A DNA stretch of 64,000 bases, taken from contig JAPLFF010000007.1 of the NCBI GenBank assembly GCA_026390775.1, positions 806,001 through 870,000 on the forward strand, read 5' to 3'. The notes below the pieces were generated by a model, which was given only the letters and a program-made list of their open reading frames with translations, made no database searches and was not told the origin of the DNA. This DNA comes from Ignavibacteriales bacterium (GTDB lineage Bacteria; Bacteroidota; Ignavibacteria; Ignavibacteriales; Melioribacteraceae). The translations under genes and the position numbers were made by a program. Positions 33,891 to 43,657 of this stretch are shown here, in pieces. Position 1 is the first letter of the stretch, and every line of letters starts with the position of its first letter.

Positions 33891-35459
33891 ATGAAAGAAC
33901 GAAAATTAAAAATTATTATCGCTTTGATGACTATTTCGGTAATTGGACTAATTGCCGTACAGTTTTATTGGATGGCAAATATTATCAAAGTTGAAGAGGA
34001 TCGTTTTCGTAGAACGGTTTTTCATTCTCTGAGAAAAGTTTCTGAAGAAATTGAAAAGAAAGAAGCTGCAACTACAGTTGTTAAAAAGGTATCCAGTGGA
34101 AAAGGGAATGTTTTATTCTTTCTACAGGATGAATCTAAAAATAAACCGATACACTTAGATTCTCTTAGAAAAATGAGTTATCTAAGGATTGATACAAACA
34201 ACCATGGATTTAATTATGAAGTAAAATATTTTGCCGATAATGATACTATGGTTGACCGATTAAAAGCATTCTCGGGCAACAGAAATGCACGTTACTTTAT
34301 TCCTCCCTCTTCATTCGATAAATCAGTTAAGGACACTTCTATTCAGAAACGTCATTTGCTTGTGCAGAATGTTGTTACAGAACTAATGGCTATCAATGCT
34401 AGGAAAAAAATTGAGGAAAGGATCAGCACCGATCAGCTTGAAAAAGATTTGTCGTTTGAATTCAGCGGCAACGGAATCTCCTCCGAATTTTACTTCGGAG
34501 TTAACAGAGCAAACAAAGACAGTTTAACTTTGCTAAAAAAAGGAACAGATACTACAGAATTAAAGAAATCTATTTTTAAAGTAAATTTGTTCCCTGACGA
34601 AATCTTTTTTAATCCAAATCAACTTATTGTTTATTTCCCTCACCAGAAAAGATATATTCTCGCAAGCGTCGGCGGTATGCTTGTTCTCTCAGTAGGTTTG
34701 ATTCTTGTAATTGTGGGTGTTTTTTACAAAACTGTTGAAATGTTTTTAAGTCAGAAAAAAATTACGGCTGTAAAAAACGATCTTATAAATAATATTACTC
34801 ACGAATTTAAAACTCCAATCTCAACTATTTCGATTGCTTGTGAAGCATTAAACGAACCCGGTTTGTTAATTGAAAAGAATTCCGTTACCAGATATTCTAA
34901 AATTATTAAAGAAGAAAACGACCGATTGAAAATGATGGTTGATGCTCTTCTTAATACAGCTGCGCTTGAGAAGAGCGAGTTTAATCTAACGAAAGAGAAA
35001 ATAGACCTACATGAACTAATTCTTTCCGCTGCATCAAAGTTTGAAAATATTATTAATCGAAAAAGCGGTAAAATTAATTTAGAACTTAATGCAAGTCGAG
35101 CCGTTATAACCGGTGATAAATTTCATCTCACAAACATTATGAATAATCTGATCGACAACGCGATCAAGTACAACGAAAGGGCGCCGGAAATTAGAATATC
35201 AACCCGAGATGAGAACAGGACAATAATAATAACAATAAAAGATAACGGCATTGGTATTTCCAGAGAACATCTAATTAAAATATTCGAAACATTCTACCGA
35301 ATTTCCAGCGGCAATATTCAGAACGTACGTGGAAATGGAATTGGCTTGAGCTATGCTAAAAAAATTGTTGAAACATTAGGCGGTGATATTTCTGTAACAA
35401 GTGAGGTTGGTGTTGGTAGTGAATTTAAAATTATTCTTCCAAATAATGGTGTTGAGTGA
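33891..35459 (+). CDS. Two-component sensor histidine kinase
   Basis: This 522-aa kinase has a transmembrane helix at residues 9-28, a periplasmic sensor region of about 230 residues, and a second helix near 257-278. The dimerisation/phosphoacceptor helix has ITHEFKTPISTIS (His near 303). The ATPase domain has the N box NNLIDNAIKYNE, G1 DNGIGISREH, F box FETFYRISSGN and G2 GNGIGLSYA. There is no HAMP domain. The stop overlaps the GTG start of the response regulator (GTGA). The sensor domain has no recognised ligand; the divergent secreted protein is a candidate target or partner. Confidence 0.94.
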   Translation: MKERKLKIIIALMTISVIGLIAVQFYWMANIIKVEEDRFRRTVFHSLRKVSEEIEKKEAATTVVKKVSSGKGNVLFFLQDESKNKPIHLDSLRKMSYLRIDTNNHGFNYEVKYFADNDTMVDRLKAFSGNRNARYFIPPSSFDKSVKDTSIQKRHLLVQNVVTELMAINARKKIEERISTDQLEKDLSFEFSGNGISSEFYFGVNRANKDSLTLLKKGTDTTELKKSIFKVNLFPDEIFFNPNQLIVYFPHQKRYILASVGGMLVLSVGLILVIVGVFYKTVEMFLSQKKITAVKNDLINNITHEFKTPISTISIACEALNEPGLLIEKNSVTRYSKIIKEENDRLKMMVDALLNTAALEKSEFNLTKEKIDLHELILSAASKFENIINRKSGKINLELNASRAVITGDKFHLTNIMNNLIDNAIKYNERAPEIRISTRDENRTIIITIKDNGIGISREHLIKIFETFYRISSGNIQNVRGNGIGLSYAKKIVETLGGDISVTSEVGVGSEFKIILPNNGVE

Positions 35460-36148
35460 AACAGATTGCAAAAATACTTTTAGTTGAAGATGACACAAAC
35501 CTTGGAACAATTTTAAAAGAATTTTTATCCGTTAAGGGATTTGAAATCGTTCAAGCCATTAATGGAGAAGAGGGGTTTGAGCAATTCAGAAAAAAGAAAT
35601 ACGATATTTGTTTGATAGACATAATGATGCCGAAAATGGACGGCTTTACTCTTGCAAAAAAAATCCGCATGATAGATAAACAAACTCCGTTTCTTTTTCT
35701 TACAGCTAAAGCAATGCTTGATGATAAGGTCGAGGGTTTCAAAATCGGCGCCGATGATTATGTTACTAAACCATTCAGCATGGAAGAATTGATCTTGCGT
35801 ATCAATGCAATACTAAAGCGAAGTAAGATACCGCAAGACGAAATTGAAAAAATAGAATTTAAGATCGGCTCTTATTTATTTAATTATGATAGACGTACAT
35901 TAGTTATCCAACACATTGAACAAAAACTTACACCAAAAGAATGTGAACTTCTTCGGTTGTTATGTTTATATGAGAATAAAGTTCTTGAAAGATCTGAAGC
36001 GTTGACAAGGATATGGCGCGATGATAATTATTTCAATGCCAGAAGTATGGATGTGTATATAACAAAACTTCGTAACTATCTTAAACAAGATAAATCAATT
36101 GAGCTGGTAAATGTTCACGGGACCGGCTACAAATTAATGACCAAATAA
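35456..36148 (+). CDS. OmpR-family response regulator
   Basis: This 230-aa protein has a receiver domain with the acidic pair in LLVEDD, phospho-acceptor Asp55 in CLIDIMMPKMDG, Thr in FLTAKA and Lys in YVTKPF. A winged-helix DNA-binding domain follows (LTPKECELLRLLC, then SMDVYITKLRNYLKQD and NVHGTGYKL). The start is GTG within the kinase stop (overlap of 4 bp), so it is the cognate regulator. Likely controlled genes include the divergent 33073-33762 gene; this rests on position only. Confidence 0.95.
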   Translation: MKQIAKILLVEDDTNLGTILKEFLSVKGFEIVQAINGEEGFEQFRKKKYDICLIDIMMPKMDGFTLAKKIRMIDKQTPFLFLTAKAMLDDKVEGFKIGADDYVTKPFSMEELILRINAILKRSKIPQDEIEKIEFKIGSYLFNYDRRTLVIQHIEQKLTPKECELLRLLCLYENKVLERSEALTRIWRDDNYFNARSMDVYITKLRNYLKQDKSIELVNVHGTGYKLMTK

Positions 36149-36149
36149 A

Positions 36150-36824
36150 TTATTTATCCACCGCCAGTAATTTATTGACTGATTTAACTCTATCAAAAAA
36201 CAATTTCAATTTTTCTTCATCAAGCCTTGAATTAGTTCTAACACCGGAACAAATATCAACGCCATACGGTTTTACTTGTAAAATTGCTTCAACAACATTT
36301 TGCGAATTTAATCCGCCTGCTAAATAAACCGGAATTTTTACTGACTCAACTATTTTTCGGCTGATACTCCAATCATGTGTTCTTCCTGTCCCGCCAAGTT
36401 CTTTCGTAACTAATTTTTGATTTCCGGAATCGAGTAATATTGCGTCAACGAAATTTGATGTCTCTATTGCTTCGTTAATTGATTCGTCATCCGTTACATG
36501 AATAACTTGAACTATTTTGATCCTTGGTAAAGCTTTTTTTAATTGAAAATGAGAGCCGGTAATTATTTTGTCACAAAGCTGAATTGTATTTGTTCCGCAG
36601 CGATGATGCTGTTCGATAATTTCATCTACATTTTGTTTGCTCGTAAGCAGGAATGTTGAAATTGATGGTGAAGTTTGTTCGGCAATTTTTTTTATTGTTT
36701 TTTCTGAAATTACACCCGGTCCGCTGGGCATTTCCGAGACTAATCCTATTGCAGACGCTCCGTACTTAACAGCTATGTTAGCTTCTTCAATACTAGAAAT
36801 ACAGCAAATTTTTACATGAGTCAT
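36150..36824 (-). CDS. TrpF-like (phosphoribosylanthranilate isomerase family) protein
   Basis: This 224-aa beta/alpha barrel matches TrpF. It has VKICCISSIEEA at the N-terminus (family consensus VKICGIT, catalytic Cys present), the catalytic Asp in ILLDSG, then GGTGRTHDWS and VYLAGGLNSQNV, and GVDICSGVRT for phosphate binding. The segment after strand 1 reads GLVSEMPSGPG instead of the usual GFVFYPKSPR. No other trp gene lies nearby. The ATG at 36824 overlaps the TGA of the upstream acetyltransferase (ATGA). It may be an isolated TrpF or a paralogue with altered substrate. Confidence 0.82.
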   Translation of the reverse strand: MTHVKICCISSIEEANIAVKYGASAIGLVSEMPSGPGVISEKTIKKIAEQTSPSISTFLLTSKQNVDEIIEQHHRCGTNTIQLCDKIITGSHFQLKKALPRIKIVQVIHVTDDESINEAIETSNFVDAILLDSGNQKLVTKELGGTGRTHDWSISRKIVESVKIPVYLAGGLNSQNVVEAILQVKPYGVDICSGVRTNSRLDEEKLKLFFDRVKSVNKLLAVDK

Positions 36825-37387
36825 AATTCTTTCCATTCTCTTTTAAGTATGGAATACATTTTCATCGAACGGAATCTTTCTTTAATAAATACTTTTTCCC
36901 GAAGTGTACCTTCATATTTCATTCCGCATTTTTCCATAACTTTCCACGAACCAATATTTTCTTCTTCGCAATGCGCTTCAATTCTATTCAAGTGTAATAC
37001 TTCAAAGCCAAATTTAATTACCACCTTTATTGCTTCCGAAACATATCCTTTATTCCAATATTTTTTTGAAATTACATAGCCAATTTCACCACAATTATGA
37101 ATTGTATTCCAATTACGGAGATCAATTGTCCCAATTAATTTATTTTCGCTTTTGATTACGATTCCCCAAATGAGTGATATATTATTATTGAATTGTTCAT
37201 CAGCAATTTTTACAAAATCAATTGAGTCTTGTTTGGTTTTATGTGTATCCCACAAAACAAACGTTGTAACATCCGGAATAGATGCGTATTCAAAAATATC
37301 ATTTACGTCATCAACAGTAATTTTTCGGAGAATCAACCGTTCTGTTTCAATTTTAGGAATTTCCTGCGGTCTTTTATTTTGTAACAT
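36821..37387 (-). CDS. GNAT-family N-acetyltransferase (RimJ/RimL-like)
   Basis: This 188-aa protein is a typical GNAT of the RimJ/RimL/SpeG-like branch. It has ETERLILRKITVDDVNDIFEYA at the start, LIGTIDLRNWN, IGYVISKKYWNKGYVSEAIKVVIKF for the acetyl-CoA pyrophosphate site, and NRIEAHCEEENIGSWKVMEKCGMKYEGTLR. It should acetylate an amino group of a protein N-terminus, amino acid or small molecule. It is coupled to the TrpF-like gene by a 4-bp overlap. Confidence 0.9.
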   Translation of the reverse strand: MLQNKRPQEIPKIETERLILRKITVDDVNDIFEYASIPDVTTFVLWDTHKTKQDSIDFVKIADEQFNNNISLIWGIVIKSENKLIGTIDLRNWNTIHNCGEIGYVISKKYWNKGYVSEAIKVVIKFGFEVLHLNRIEAHCEEENIGSWKVMEKCGMKYEGTLREKVFIKERFRSMKMYSILKREWKEL

Positions 37388-37485
37388 AAATTGGCTCGAA
37401 TATTTGTAAAAAAATTAGTTAGATTTATTGGAGAAAATCTTAATATAAATTTACCAATTAAACAGATTAGTTTTGAGAGGCAATT

Positions 37486-37701
37486 ATGATTTCAAAAGAA
37501 CTTTTAGATATTCTCTGCTGTCCGGAGACAAAAGCAGATTTAGTATTAGATGATAATTATTTGGTGTCAACGGACAAAGCTACACGCAGACGATACCGAA
37601 TCGAGGATGATATTCCTATTATGCTTATTGATGAATCAGAGCAACTCAATCTTGAGGTTTGGAAAAAGATAATGAAGAAACACGGCAAACCAACTGAATG
37701 A
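37486..37701 (+). CDS. Trm112/UPF0434-like small protein
   Basis: This 71-aa protein resembles YcaR/UPF0434 and the Trm112 fold. It starts ISKELLDILCCPETKADL and continues with RRYRIEDDIPIMLIDES, the conserved second half (family consensus YPIRDGIPVML). Only the first Cys-Pro pair is present, so it should not hold a full zinc site. A Shine-Dalgarno-like GAGAGG precedes the ATG. It overlaps the FAD-linked oxidase start by 4 bp (ATGA). Trm112 proteins activate methyltransferases; the bacterial role is unsettled. Confidence 0.85.
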   Translation: MISKELLDILCCPETKADLVLDDNYLVSTDKATRRRYRIEDDIPIMLIDESEQLNLEVWKKIMKKHGKPTE

Positions 37702-39179
37702 TTATTAAGAACGATCCTGAACAATTTCAAAACTATCTATCGGACGCTTCCAATTATAAAGGTAATGCTGATTCAATTTATCTTCCTGAAAGTGAAAAAG
37801 AGATAGTTGGCCTTCTCAAAAAATTTAGTAAGGAAAATATTAGAGTAACCGTTTCCGGCAACGGCACAGGATTAACCGGCGGCCGTGTGCCGGAAGGTGG
37901 AATAATTATTTCTCTTGAAAAGTTTAATCGAATTCTTGAATTGAACCTTGAAAAAAAATTTGTAATTGTTCAACCTGCGGTTGTGTTAAAAGACTTTCAA
38001 GATTTTGTTGAAGCGCAAAATTTATTTTATCCGCCGGATCCCACAGAGCGAAATTGTTTTATCGGCGCGACTGTTTCAACAAATGCATCCGGTGCCAGAA
38101 CATTTAAATACGGCGCTACCAGAAATTACGTATTCGGGTTAAGAATTATTTTGTCTGATGGAGAAATAATCGCAATCGAGCGGGGGCAATATATTGCTAA
38201 TCAGTATGAGGCAAATATCAAGACTGAATCCGGTAAAGTTATTTCGATTAAGATCCCGAATTATAAAATGCCCAAGACGAAAAACGCTGCCGGATATTAT
38301 TGTAAAAAAAATATGGATTTGATAGATCTTTTTATTGGATCAGAAGGAACACTGGGAATAATTTCAGAAATAAAATTGGAATTGATTGGTCTGCCTAAAA
38401 AATTTTTATCCTGTGTTGCATTTTTCCAAACAGAGAATAATGCTTTAGATTTTATTGATGAGGCGAGAGAGCTAAGACAAAATAATTCTCCATTTCCAAA
38501 AGCACGCGCATTGGAATTCTTTGATGAAAAAGCTTTAAGATTTCTACAAAAAGACTATCCTAACATTCCAAAGCTTTCGCAAGCCGCTGTCTGGTTTGAA
38601 GAAGACTACAACACGAATAACGATGATATCGTTGAAAATTGGGTCTCTCTTTTAAATAAATATAATTGTAACGATGATTCTGTCTGGTTTGCTTTTGATA
38701 AAATTGAACAAGAAAAATTTCATGAATTCCGCCATGCCATTTCCTGGAAAGTAAATGAGTTTATTTCACAACACAATTTTAAAAAAGTTGGAACGGATGT
38801 ATCCGTTCCGGTAATCCATTTCAGGTCATTTTATTATTGGATGAAAGAAACAGTAAAAAAAGAAAATATTGATTACGTTGTATATGGTCACTTCGGTGAT
38901 TGCCATCCTCATCTAAATATGCTGCCAAAGAATGAATTGGAATATTTTAAATCAAAACAGATCTACGCTAATATTTGTGCGGAAGCAGTCCGACTGGAGG
39001 GAACAATTTCAGCCGAGCATGGTATAGGCAAATTGAAAAGAGATTACTTAAAAATGATGTATGGGGAAAATAATATTCTAAAGATGGCAAAACTAAAATT
39101 AGTTTTTGATCCGAACAAAATTCTAAATGTTGGAAATATTTTCGACGAGAAATATTTGGACTCAGCTAATGGTAGGTAG
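37698..39179 (+). CDS. FAD-linked oxidase / D-2-hydroxyacid dehydrogenase (GlcD/Dld family)
   Basis: This 493-aa flavoprotein of the VAO/PCMH family has the FAD-binding segment VSGNGTGLTGGRVPEGG, GATVSTNASGARTFKYGATRNYV and LFIGSEGTLGIISEIKL. The C-terminal substrate domain has YGHFGDCHPHLNMLP with putative metal and substrate His residues, and closes with EGTISAEHGIGKLKRDYL, the GlcD/Dld signature. Members oxidise glycolate, D-lactate or other D-2-hydroxyacids. No GlcE or Fe-S GlcF gene is adjacent, so a single-subunit enzyme is likely. Substrate not determined. Confidence 0.92.
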   Translation: MIIKNDPEQFQNYLSDASNYKGNADSIYLPESEKEIVGLLKKFSKENIRVTVSGNGTGLTGGRVPEGGIIISLEKFNRILELNLEKKFVIVQPAVVLKDFQDFVEAQNLFYPPDPTERNCFIGATVSTNASGARTFKYGATRNYVFGLRIILSDGEIIAIERGQYIANQYEANIKTESGKVISIKIPNYKMPKTKNAAGYYCKKNMDLIDLFIGSEGTLGIISEIKLELIGLPKKFLSCVAFFQTENNALDFIDEARELRQNNSPFPKARALEFFDEKALRFLQKDYPNIPKLSQAAVWFEEDYNTNNDDIVENWVSLLNKYNCNDDSVWFAFDKIEQEKFHEFRHAISWKVNEFISQHNFKKVGTDVSVPVIHFRSFYYWMKETVKKENIDYVVYGHFGDCHPHLNMLPKNELEYFKSKQIYANICAEAVRLEGTISAEHGIGKLKRDYLKMMYGENNILKMAKLKLVFDPNKILNVGNIFDEKYLDSANGR

Positions 39180-41019
39180 ATCTTTACTCATAATAATTGT
39201 TTTGTCTTTTGCTGCTGTATTAAAAGCACAGGATGCAAATACCGATGTTCATTTACGTATTGCACAGACTTATGAACAAGCAGGTCAATTCGATAAAGCA
39301 GAAATTATTTACCGCGAGTTGGTTGAAATCCAGCCTATGAATAATGTTTTTTTTGAATCATTGAACAAAATTTTTATCTCAAAAAAAAAATATAACGAAT
39401 CAATAAAACTGCTACTTCAAAAAATTAATCAGGTCCCTAATGATTACAACCTCTACGGCCTGCTCGGCTCAACATATTTTATTATGGATCAATCGGAGAA
39501 AGCATTTGAATCGTGGGAAAAAGGGATAGCTATAAATCCATCCTCTTATATAGGTTATAGAGTAATTGCAAATTATGCTATAGAAAATAGAGCATACGAG
39601 AAAGCAATTGATGTTCTGAAACGCGGTAAAAAGATTTCAGGCGATCCTATCATGTTTTCAATGGATCTGGCTAATATTTATGCAGCAAATTTTAAATTCT
39701 CAGACGCTGCAATTGAATTTTGTAGTTTGATTGAAGCTCATCCCGAACAGATCCAATCCGCAAAAGCAAGAATAAGCAGTTACTTGAACAGACCAGGAGC
39801 TGCAGAACAAACAATCCGTGCAGTAAAAGATTATTCTGAATCAAAATCACAAATCGAACTTTTCGATTTATTAACATTTGTATATCAATCAACAGATGAT
39901 TACAAAGATGCTTTCGAGAACGTAATTGAAATTGAGAAAAAATATAAAGTTAATGGAACTTATGTTTTTATATTTGCTCAAGAAGCTTACCGTAATAAAC
40001 AATATAACTGGGCATCGGAAGCTTACAATTTTATCACTAAGAATTATTTAAACTCACCTTATTATCAGATCTCAAAAATCGGTTATGCAAGAACTTTGGA
40101 AGCGTCGTTAGATCAAAAATTTTTTGAGCGTAATGATTCTTGGAAACCATTTATAAAACACGAACCACTTTTTACAGACGAGTACAAAAAAATTATTAAT
40201 GCATATGAAGAATTTATTATAACAACACCGGGGAATGCGGTCAATATAGAAGCATTATTTAGAATAGCTGAAATTTATAGAACTAGAATTTTTGATTATC
40301 AAAAAGCAGATTCTTTCTATAAAAAACTTTCTCAAATATCTCCAAACACTAACTATGGTGTTCAATCACTTATTGCGCAGGGAGAAATTGCAATCCAAAG
40401 AGACGGTTTGGATATAGCAAAAGTTTATTTTCAAAAAGCATTATCATCTCAACGTATTGATTCAAATGATTTATCAGAAACAAACTTTTATTTAGCAAGA
40501 ATAGAATTCTGGAAAGATAATTTTTCTAAATCAATCGGCTTATTTAGAGAAGTATCAAAAAATCTTTCCGCTGATTTCGCTAATGATGCAATCGAACTTT
40601 CATCAATTATTAGTACAACTAAAAAAGATTCATTAAATCTTACTTTGTATGCTCATGCAGATCTTCTTGCAATACAAAATAAACACAAACAGGCGGCGAT
40701 TGAATTTAAAACTCTAAGTGATCGCCCCAACTTATTTGTTCTAAATGATTTCGCAAAAATATATTTTGCTGAAATGTTGTTGGCTGAAAATGATCTACTA
40801 TCTGCTATTAAAATTTTTGAAGAGATAACAAAAGATGGGAATAATTCGATTTTCGGTGAAAAAGCCACTTTCTTGCTTGCCCAGTGCTATCAATACGGAA
40901 CTAAAGATCTTCAAAAGGCTACTCAAATCTATCAGAAATTACTTGAAACTTTCCCAAACTCACTCTATTTTGACCGTGCGCGTGAAGCGTTAAATAGTCT
41001 TCCAACAAAAAATGGTTAA
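39169..41019 (+). CDS. Secreted tetratricopeptide-repeat protein
   Basis: This 616-aa protein has a signal peptide ([21 protein letters not shown]) and about ten or more TPR-like helical pairs throughout. Examples are [62 protein letters not shown] and [24 protein letters not shown] start at the ATG at 39169, which overlaps the end of the oxidase gene. An in-frame ATG at 39127 lies deeper inside that gene and would bury the signal peptide. TPR proteins are scaffolds for envelope complexes. It is followed 2 bp later by clpX. Confidence 0.87.
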   Translation: MVGRSLLIIIVLSFAAVLKAQDANTDVHLRIAQTYEQAGQFDKAEIIYRELVEIQPMNNVFFESLNKIFISKKKYNESIKLLLQKINQVPNDYNLYGLLGSTYFIMDQSEKAFESWEKGIAINPSSYIGYRVIANYAIENRAYEKAIDVLKRGKKISGDPIMFSMDLANIYAANFKFSDAAIEFCSLIEAHPEQIQSAKARISSYLNRPGAAEQTIRAVKDYSESKSQIELFDLLTFVYQSTDDYKDAFENVIEIEKKYKVNGTYVFIFAQEAYRNKQYNWASEAYNFITKNYLNSPYYQISKIGYARTLEASLDQKFFERNDSWKPFIKHEPLFTDEYKKIINAYEEFIITTPGNAVNIEALFRIAEIYRTRIFDYQKADSFYKKLSQISPNTNYGVQSLIAQGEIAIQRDGLDIAKVYFQKALSSQRIDSNDLSETNFYLARIEFWKDNFSKSIGLFREVSKNLSADFANDAIELSSIISTTKKDSLNLTLYAHADLLAIQNKHKQAAIEFKTLSDRPNLFVLNDFAKIYFAEMLLAENDLLSAIKIFEEITKDGNNSIFGEKATFLLAQCYQYGTKDLQKATQIYQKLLETFPNSLYFDRAREALNSLPTKNG

Positions 41020-41021
41020 AA

Positions 41022-42275
41022 ATGAGCGATCCTCGAGAACCTCGTACAGTTAAATGTTCCTTTTGCGGAAGGGATGGCAGTGAAGTTACATCAATGGTTG
41101 CAGGTCCTGATGTCTATATCTGCGACATCTGCATCAAGACCAGTATAGATATTTTAAAGAATAATATTACTGCAACACCAAAAAAAGAAACCTATCATTC
41201 CTCACTAACTCCTGATCTAATCAAGAAAAGTTTGGATGAATATGTTATAGATCAAGATCTTGCAAAAAAGATTCTAGCGGTAGCAGTTTACAATCATTAC
41301 AAAAGAAGCAATGCAACAAATTCTCTTTTTGAAATGGATGATGTCGAAATAGAAAAAAGCAATATCCTTTTGATCGGGCAAACAGGCGTTGGGAAAACAT
41401 TATTAGCCCAAACGCTCGCAAGAATTTTAGACGTTCCGTTTGCTATTGCAGATGCAACAACACTTACCGAAGCAGGCTATGTTGGTGATGACGTAGAAAC
41501 TGTTTTAGTTCGTCTGCTTCAAGCAGCCGATTATAATTTAGAGAAAGCTCAAAAAGGAATTGTCTACATAGATGAGATCGATAAAATTGCCAGAAAGAGT
41601 GAAAGCACTTCTATTACTCGAGATGTTTCAGGTGAAGGTGTACAACAAGCACTTTTAAAAATTTTAGAAGGAACTGTTGCCGGTGTTCCGCCTCGCGGAG
41701 GAAGAAAGCATCCGGAACAAAGTTTAATAAATGTTAATACAAAAAATATTTTGTTTGTCTGCGGCGGCGCATTTGACGGAATCGAATCTATTGTTGCTTC
41801 CCGCATAAACAAAAATACAATCGGGTTTGATACCAGCATTTCAAATTCGTCAGAAACAGATAGAGATAATCTTATTCAGAAAGTTCAGCCGGAAGATTTG
41901 GTGAAATACGGATTGATTCCTGAACTGGTTGGACGATTACCAATCATTGCACCGCTTGCTTCACTAAATTCTAAAGCAATGAAAAATATCCTAACCGAAC
42001 CTAAGAATGCGATCATTAAGCAATATCAAAAATTGTTTATGATGGAAGGCGTGGAATTAAGTTTTGATCAAAATGCTTTGGAAGAAATTGTAAAGAAAGC
42101 AATGGAGAGAAAAACCGGTGCACGTGCTCTACGTTCTATAGTTGAAGGAATTTTGCTTGATATCATGTATGAACTTCCAACAAAAGAAAACATTGATAAG
42201 TGTATGGTTACTCGCGATACTGTTACCAAAGGCGAGAAGCCGGTTTATATAGAAAGTGATAGAAAAACAGCGTAA
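41022..42275 (+). CDS. clpX: ATP-dependent Clp protease ATP-binding subunit ClpX
   Basis: ClpX unfolds substrates for ClpP. The 417-aa protein has the N-terminal C4 zinc-binding domain (Cys12, Cys15, Cys34, Cys37), Walker [16 protein letters not shown], pore loop 1 in GYVGDDVET, Walker [14 protein letters not shown], and sensor 2 in [19 protein letters not shown]-type C-terminal and IGF loop regions (NKNTIGFDT) are present. clpP is not next to it, which is uncommon; the gene follows the TPR gene closely instead. A hairpin terminator follows. Confidence 0.97.
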   Translation: MSDPREPRTVKCSFCGRDGSEVTSMVAGPDVYICDICIKTSIDILKNNITATPKKETYHSSLTPDLIKKSLDEYVIDQDLAKKILAVAVYNHYKRSNATNSLFEMDDVEIEKSNILLIGQTGVGKTLLAQTLARILDVPFAIADATTLTEAGYVGDDVETVLVRLLQAADYNLEKAQKGIVYIDEIDKIARKSESTSITRDVSGEGVQQALLKILEGTVAGVPPRGGRKHPEQSLINVNTKNILFVCGGAFDGIESIVASRINKNTIGFDTSISNSSETDRDNLIQKVQPEDLVKYGLIPELVGRLPIIAPLASLNSKAMKNILTEPKNAIIKQYQKLFMMEGVELSFDQNALEEIVKKAMERKTGARALRSIVEGILLDIMYELPTKENIDKCMVTRDTVTKGEKPVYIESDRKTA

Positions 42276-42294
42276 GAACTTTATATAATTTTTC

Positions 42295-42342
42295 CCGGCT
42301 TGATTCATTTATTAATTGAGTATGGATTAAGCCGGTTTTATT
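42295..42342 (+). terminator. Likely intrinsic terminator after clpX
   Basis: CCGGCTTGA (42295-42303) pairs with TTAAGCCGG (42327-42335) with one G-U pair, around a 23-nt loop, and is followed by TTTTATTTT. The loop is long, so strength is uncertain. Confidence 0.55.
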
Positions 42343-42368
42343 TTAAGCCCGCCAATTAAATTTATTAA

Positions 42369-43622
42369 ATGAAAAAAATTCTTTTTATAATCTTATTTGT
42401 TTCATCATCACTTTTTGCGCAGGCAAAACTTCTTATTTATATGGACCTGCATCAAACAGATCATCTTAAAGCATATGGAATAACTTTCAATGCTCTGAAA
42501 GATGGGATTACTTCTGATTGGCTTCTTAACTACCGCGGCGGATCTTTTATGTTCGATTACTCCGAACAGCTTGCTCTGCGATGCAGATTAAAAGGTGTTG
42601 CCTTCCTAACTCTTTCAAATCAAGATGCTGTACAAATATATTCACTCGTACAAAGTGAAGATCAAAATATGGAAGTTGTGCGGCTTGAGAAAGCACCTAA
42701 AATTGCTGTTTATGTCCCGCCTGGGTTCCAACCATGGGATGATGCTGTTATACTAGCGCTAAACTATGCGGAAGTTAGTTATGATAAAATTTGGATTGAA
42801 GAAATTCTTCGCGGCGATCTTGAAAAATATGATTGGCTTCATTCTCATCACGAAGATTTTACGGGGCAATATGGAAAATTTTATGCGTCATTCAGCGGTG
42901 CACAATGGTACATTGAACAACAGATGCTCTACGAAAATGAAGCTAAAAAATTAGGATTCAAAAAAGTATCGGATATGGAAAAAGCTGTTGTTCAGACAAT
43001 TAAAAATTATGTAGCTCAAGGCGGATTCATGTTTGCTATGTGCTCTGCAACTGATTCATATGATATTACTCTTGCAGCAATGAATGTAGATATAGTTGAT
43101 CGAATGTATGACGGCGATCCGCCGGATGTTGATGCACAAAATAAATTAGATTTTTCTAACACTTTCGCTTTCCAGAATTTTAAGTTAGAGATGAATCCGC
43201 TTATCTATGAATACAGCGATATTGATATTCAACCGTTGGAAGTTGGAGACCAAAGAAATGATTACTTCACGTTATTTGATTTCTCGGCAAAATATGATCC
43301 TGTGCCAACAATGTTGACGCAAGATCATGTGAATGTAATTCACGGGTTCATGGGTCAAACCACTATGTTCCACAAAAAATTTATTAAGAACTCTGTTTAT
43401 ATTTTAGGTGAACGTGCAGGAACAGATCAAGTAAAATATATCCACGGAAATTACGGACGCGGTACATTTACTTTTTATGGCGGGCACGATCCTGAAGATT
43501 ATCAGCATGCTGTTGGCGATCCACCGACCGATCTAAGTTTATATAAAAATTCTCCTGGTTATAGATTAATTTTGAATAATATTCTTTTCCCAGCAGCTAA
43601 GAAAAAAGAACAGAAAACATAG
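42369..43622 (+). CDS. Secreted protein of a family often labelled 'asparagine synthetase B', real function unknown
   Basis: This 417-aa protein has a signal peptide (MKKILFIILFVSSSLFAQ) and then LLIYMDLHQTDHLKAYGI. From memory, similar secreted proteins in Bacteroidota carry the automatic name asparagine synthetase B, but no Gln-amidotransferase Cys2 or ATP-pyrophosphatase SGGxDS motif is visible, so that name is doubtful. Conserved-looking parts are VYVPPGFQPWDDAV, GGFMFAMCSATDSYDITLAA and NYGRGTFTFYGGHDPEDYQH, reminiscent of GATase1-like or ThuA-like folds in their Gly/His content. It follows the TPR gene and clpX. Confidence 0.75.
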   Translation: MKKILFIILFVSSSLFAQAKLLIYMDLHQTDHLKAYGITFNALKDGITSDWLLNYRGGSFMFDYSEQLALRCRLKGVAFLTLSNQDAVQIYSLVQSEDQNMEVVRLEKAPKIAVYVPPGFQPWDDAVILALNYAEVSYDKIWIEEILRGDLEKYDWLHSHHEDFTGQYGKFYASFSGAQWYIEQQMLYENEAKKLGFKKVSDMEKAVVQTIKNYVAQGGFMFAMCSATDSYDITLAAMNVDIVDRMYDGDPPDVDAQNKLDFSNTFAFQNFKLEMNPLIYEYSDIDIQPLEVGDQRNDYFTLFDFSAKYDPVPTMLTQDHVNVIHGFMGQTTMFHKKFIKNSVYILGERAGTDQVKYIHGNYGRGTFTFYGGHDPEDYQHAVGDPPTDLSLYKNSPGYRLILNNILFPAAKKKEQKT

Positions 43623-43657
43623 AAACCAATTTTAATAACTATCATCTAATAAATATC

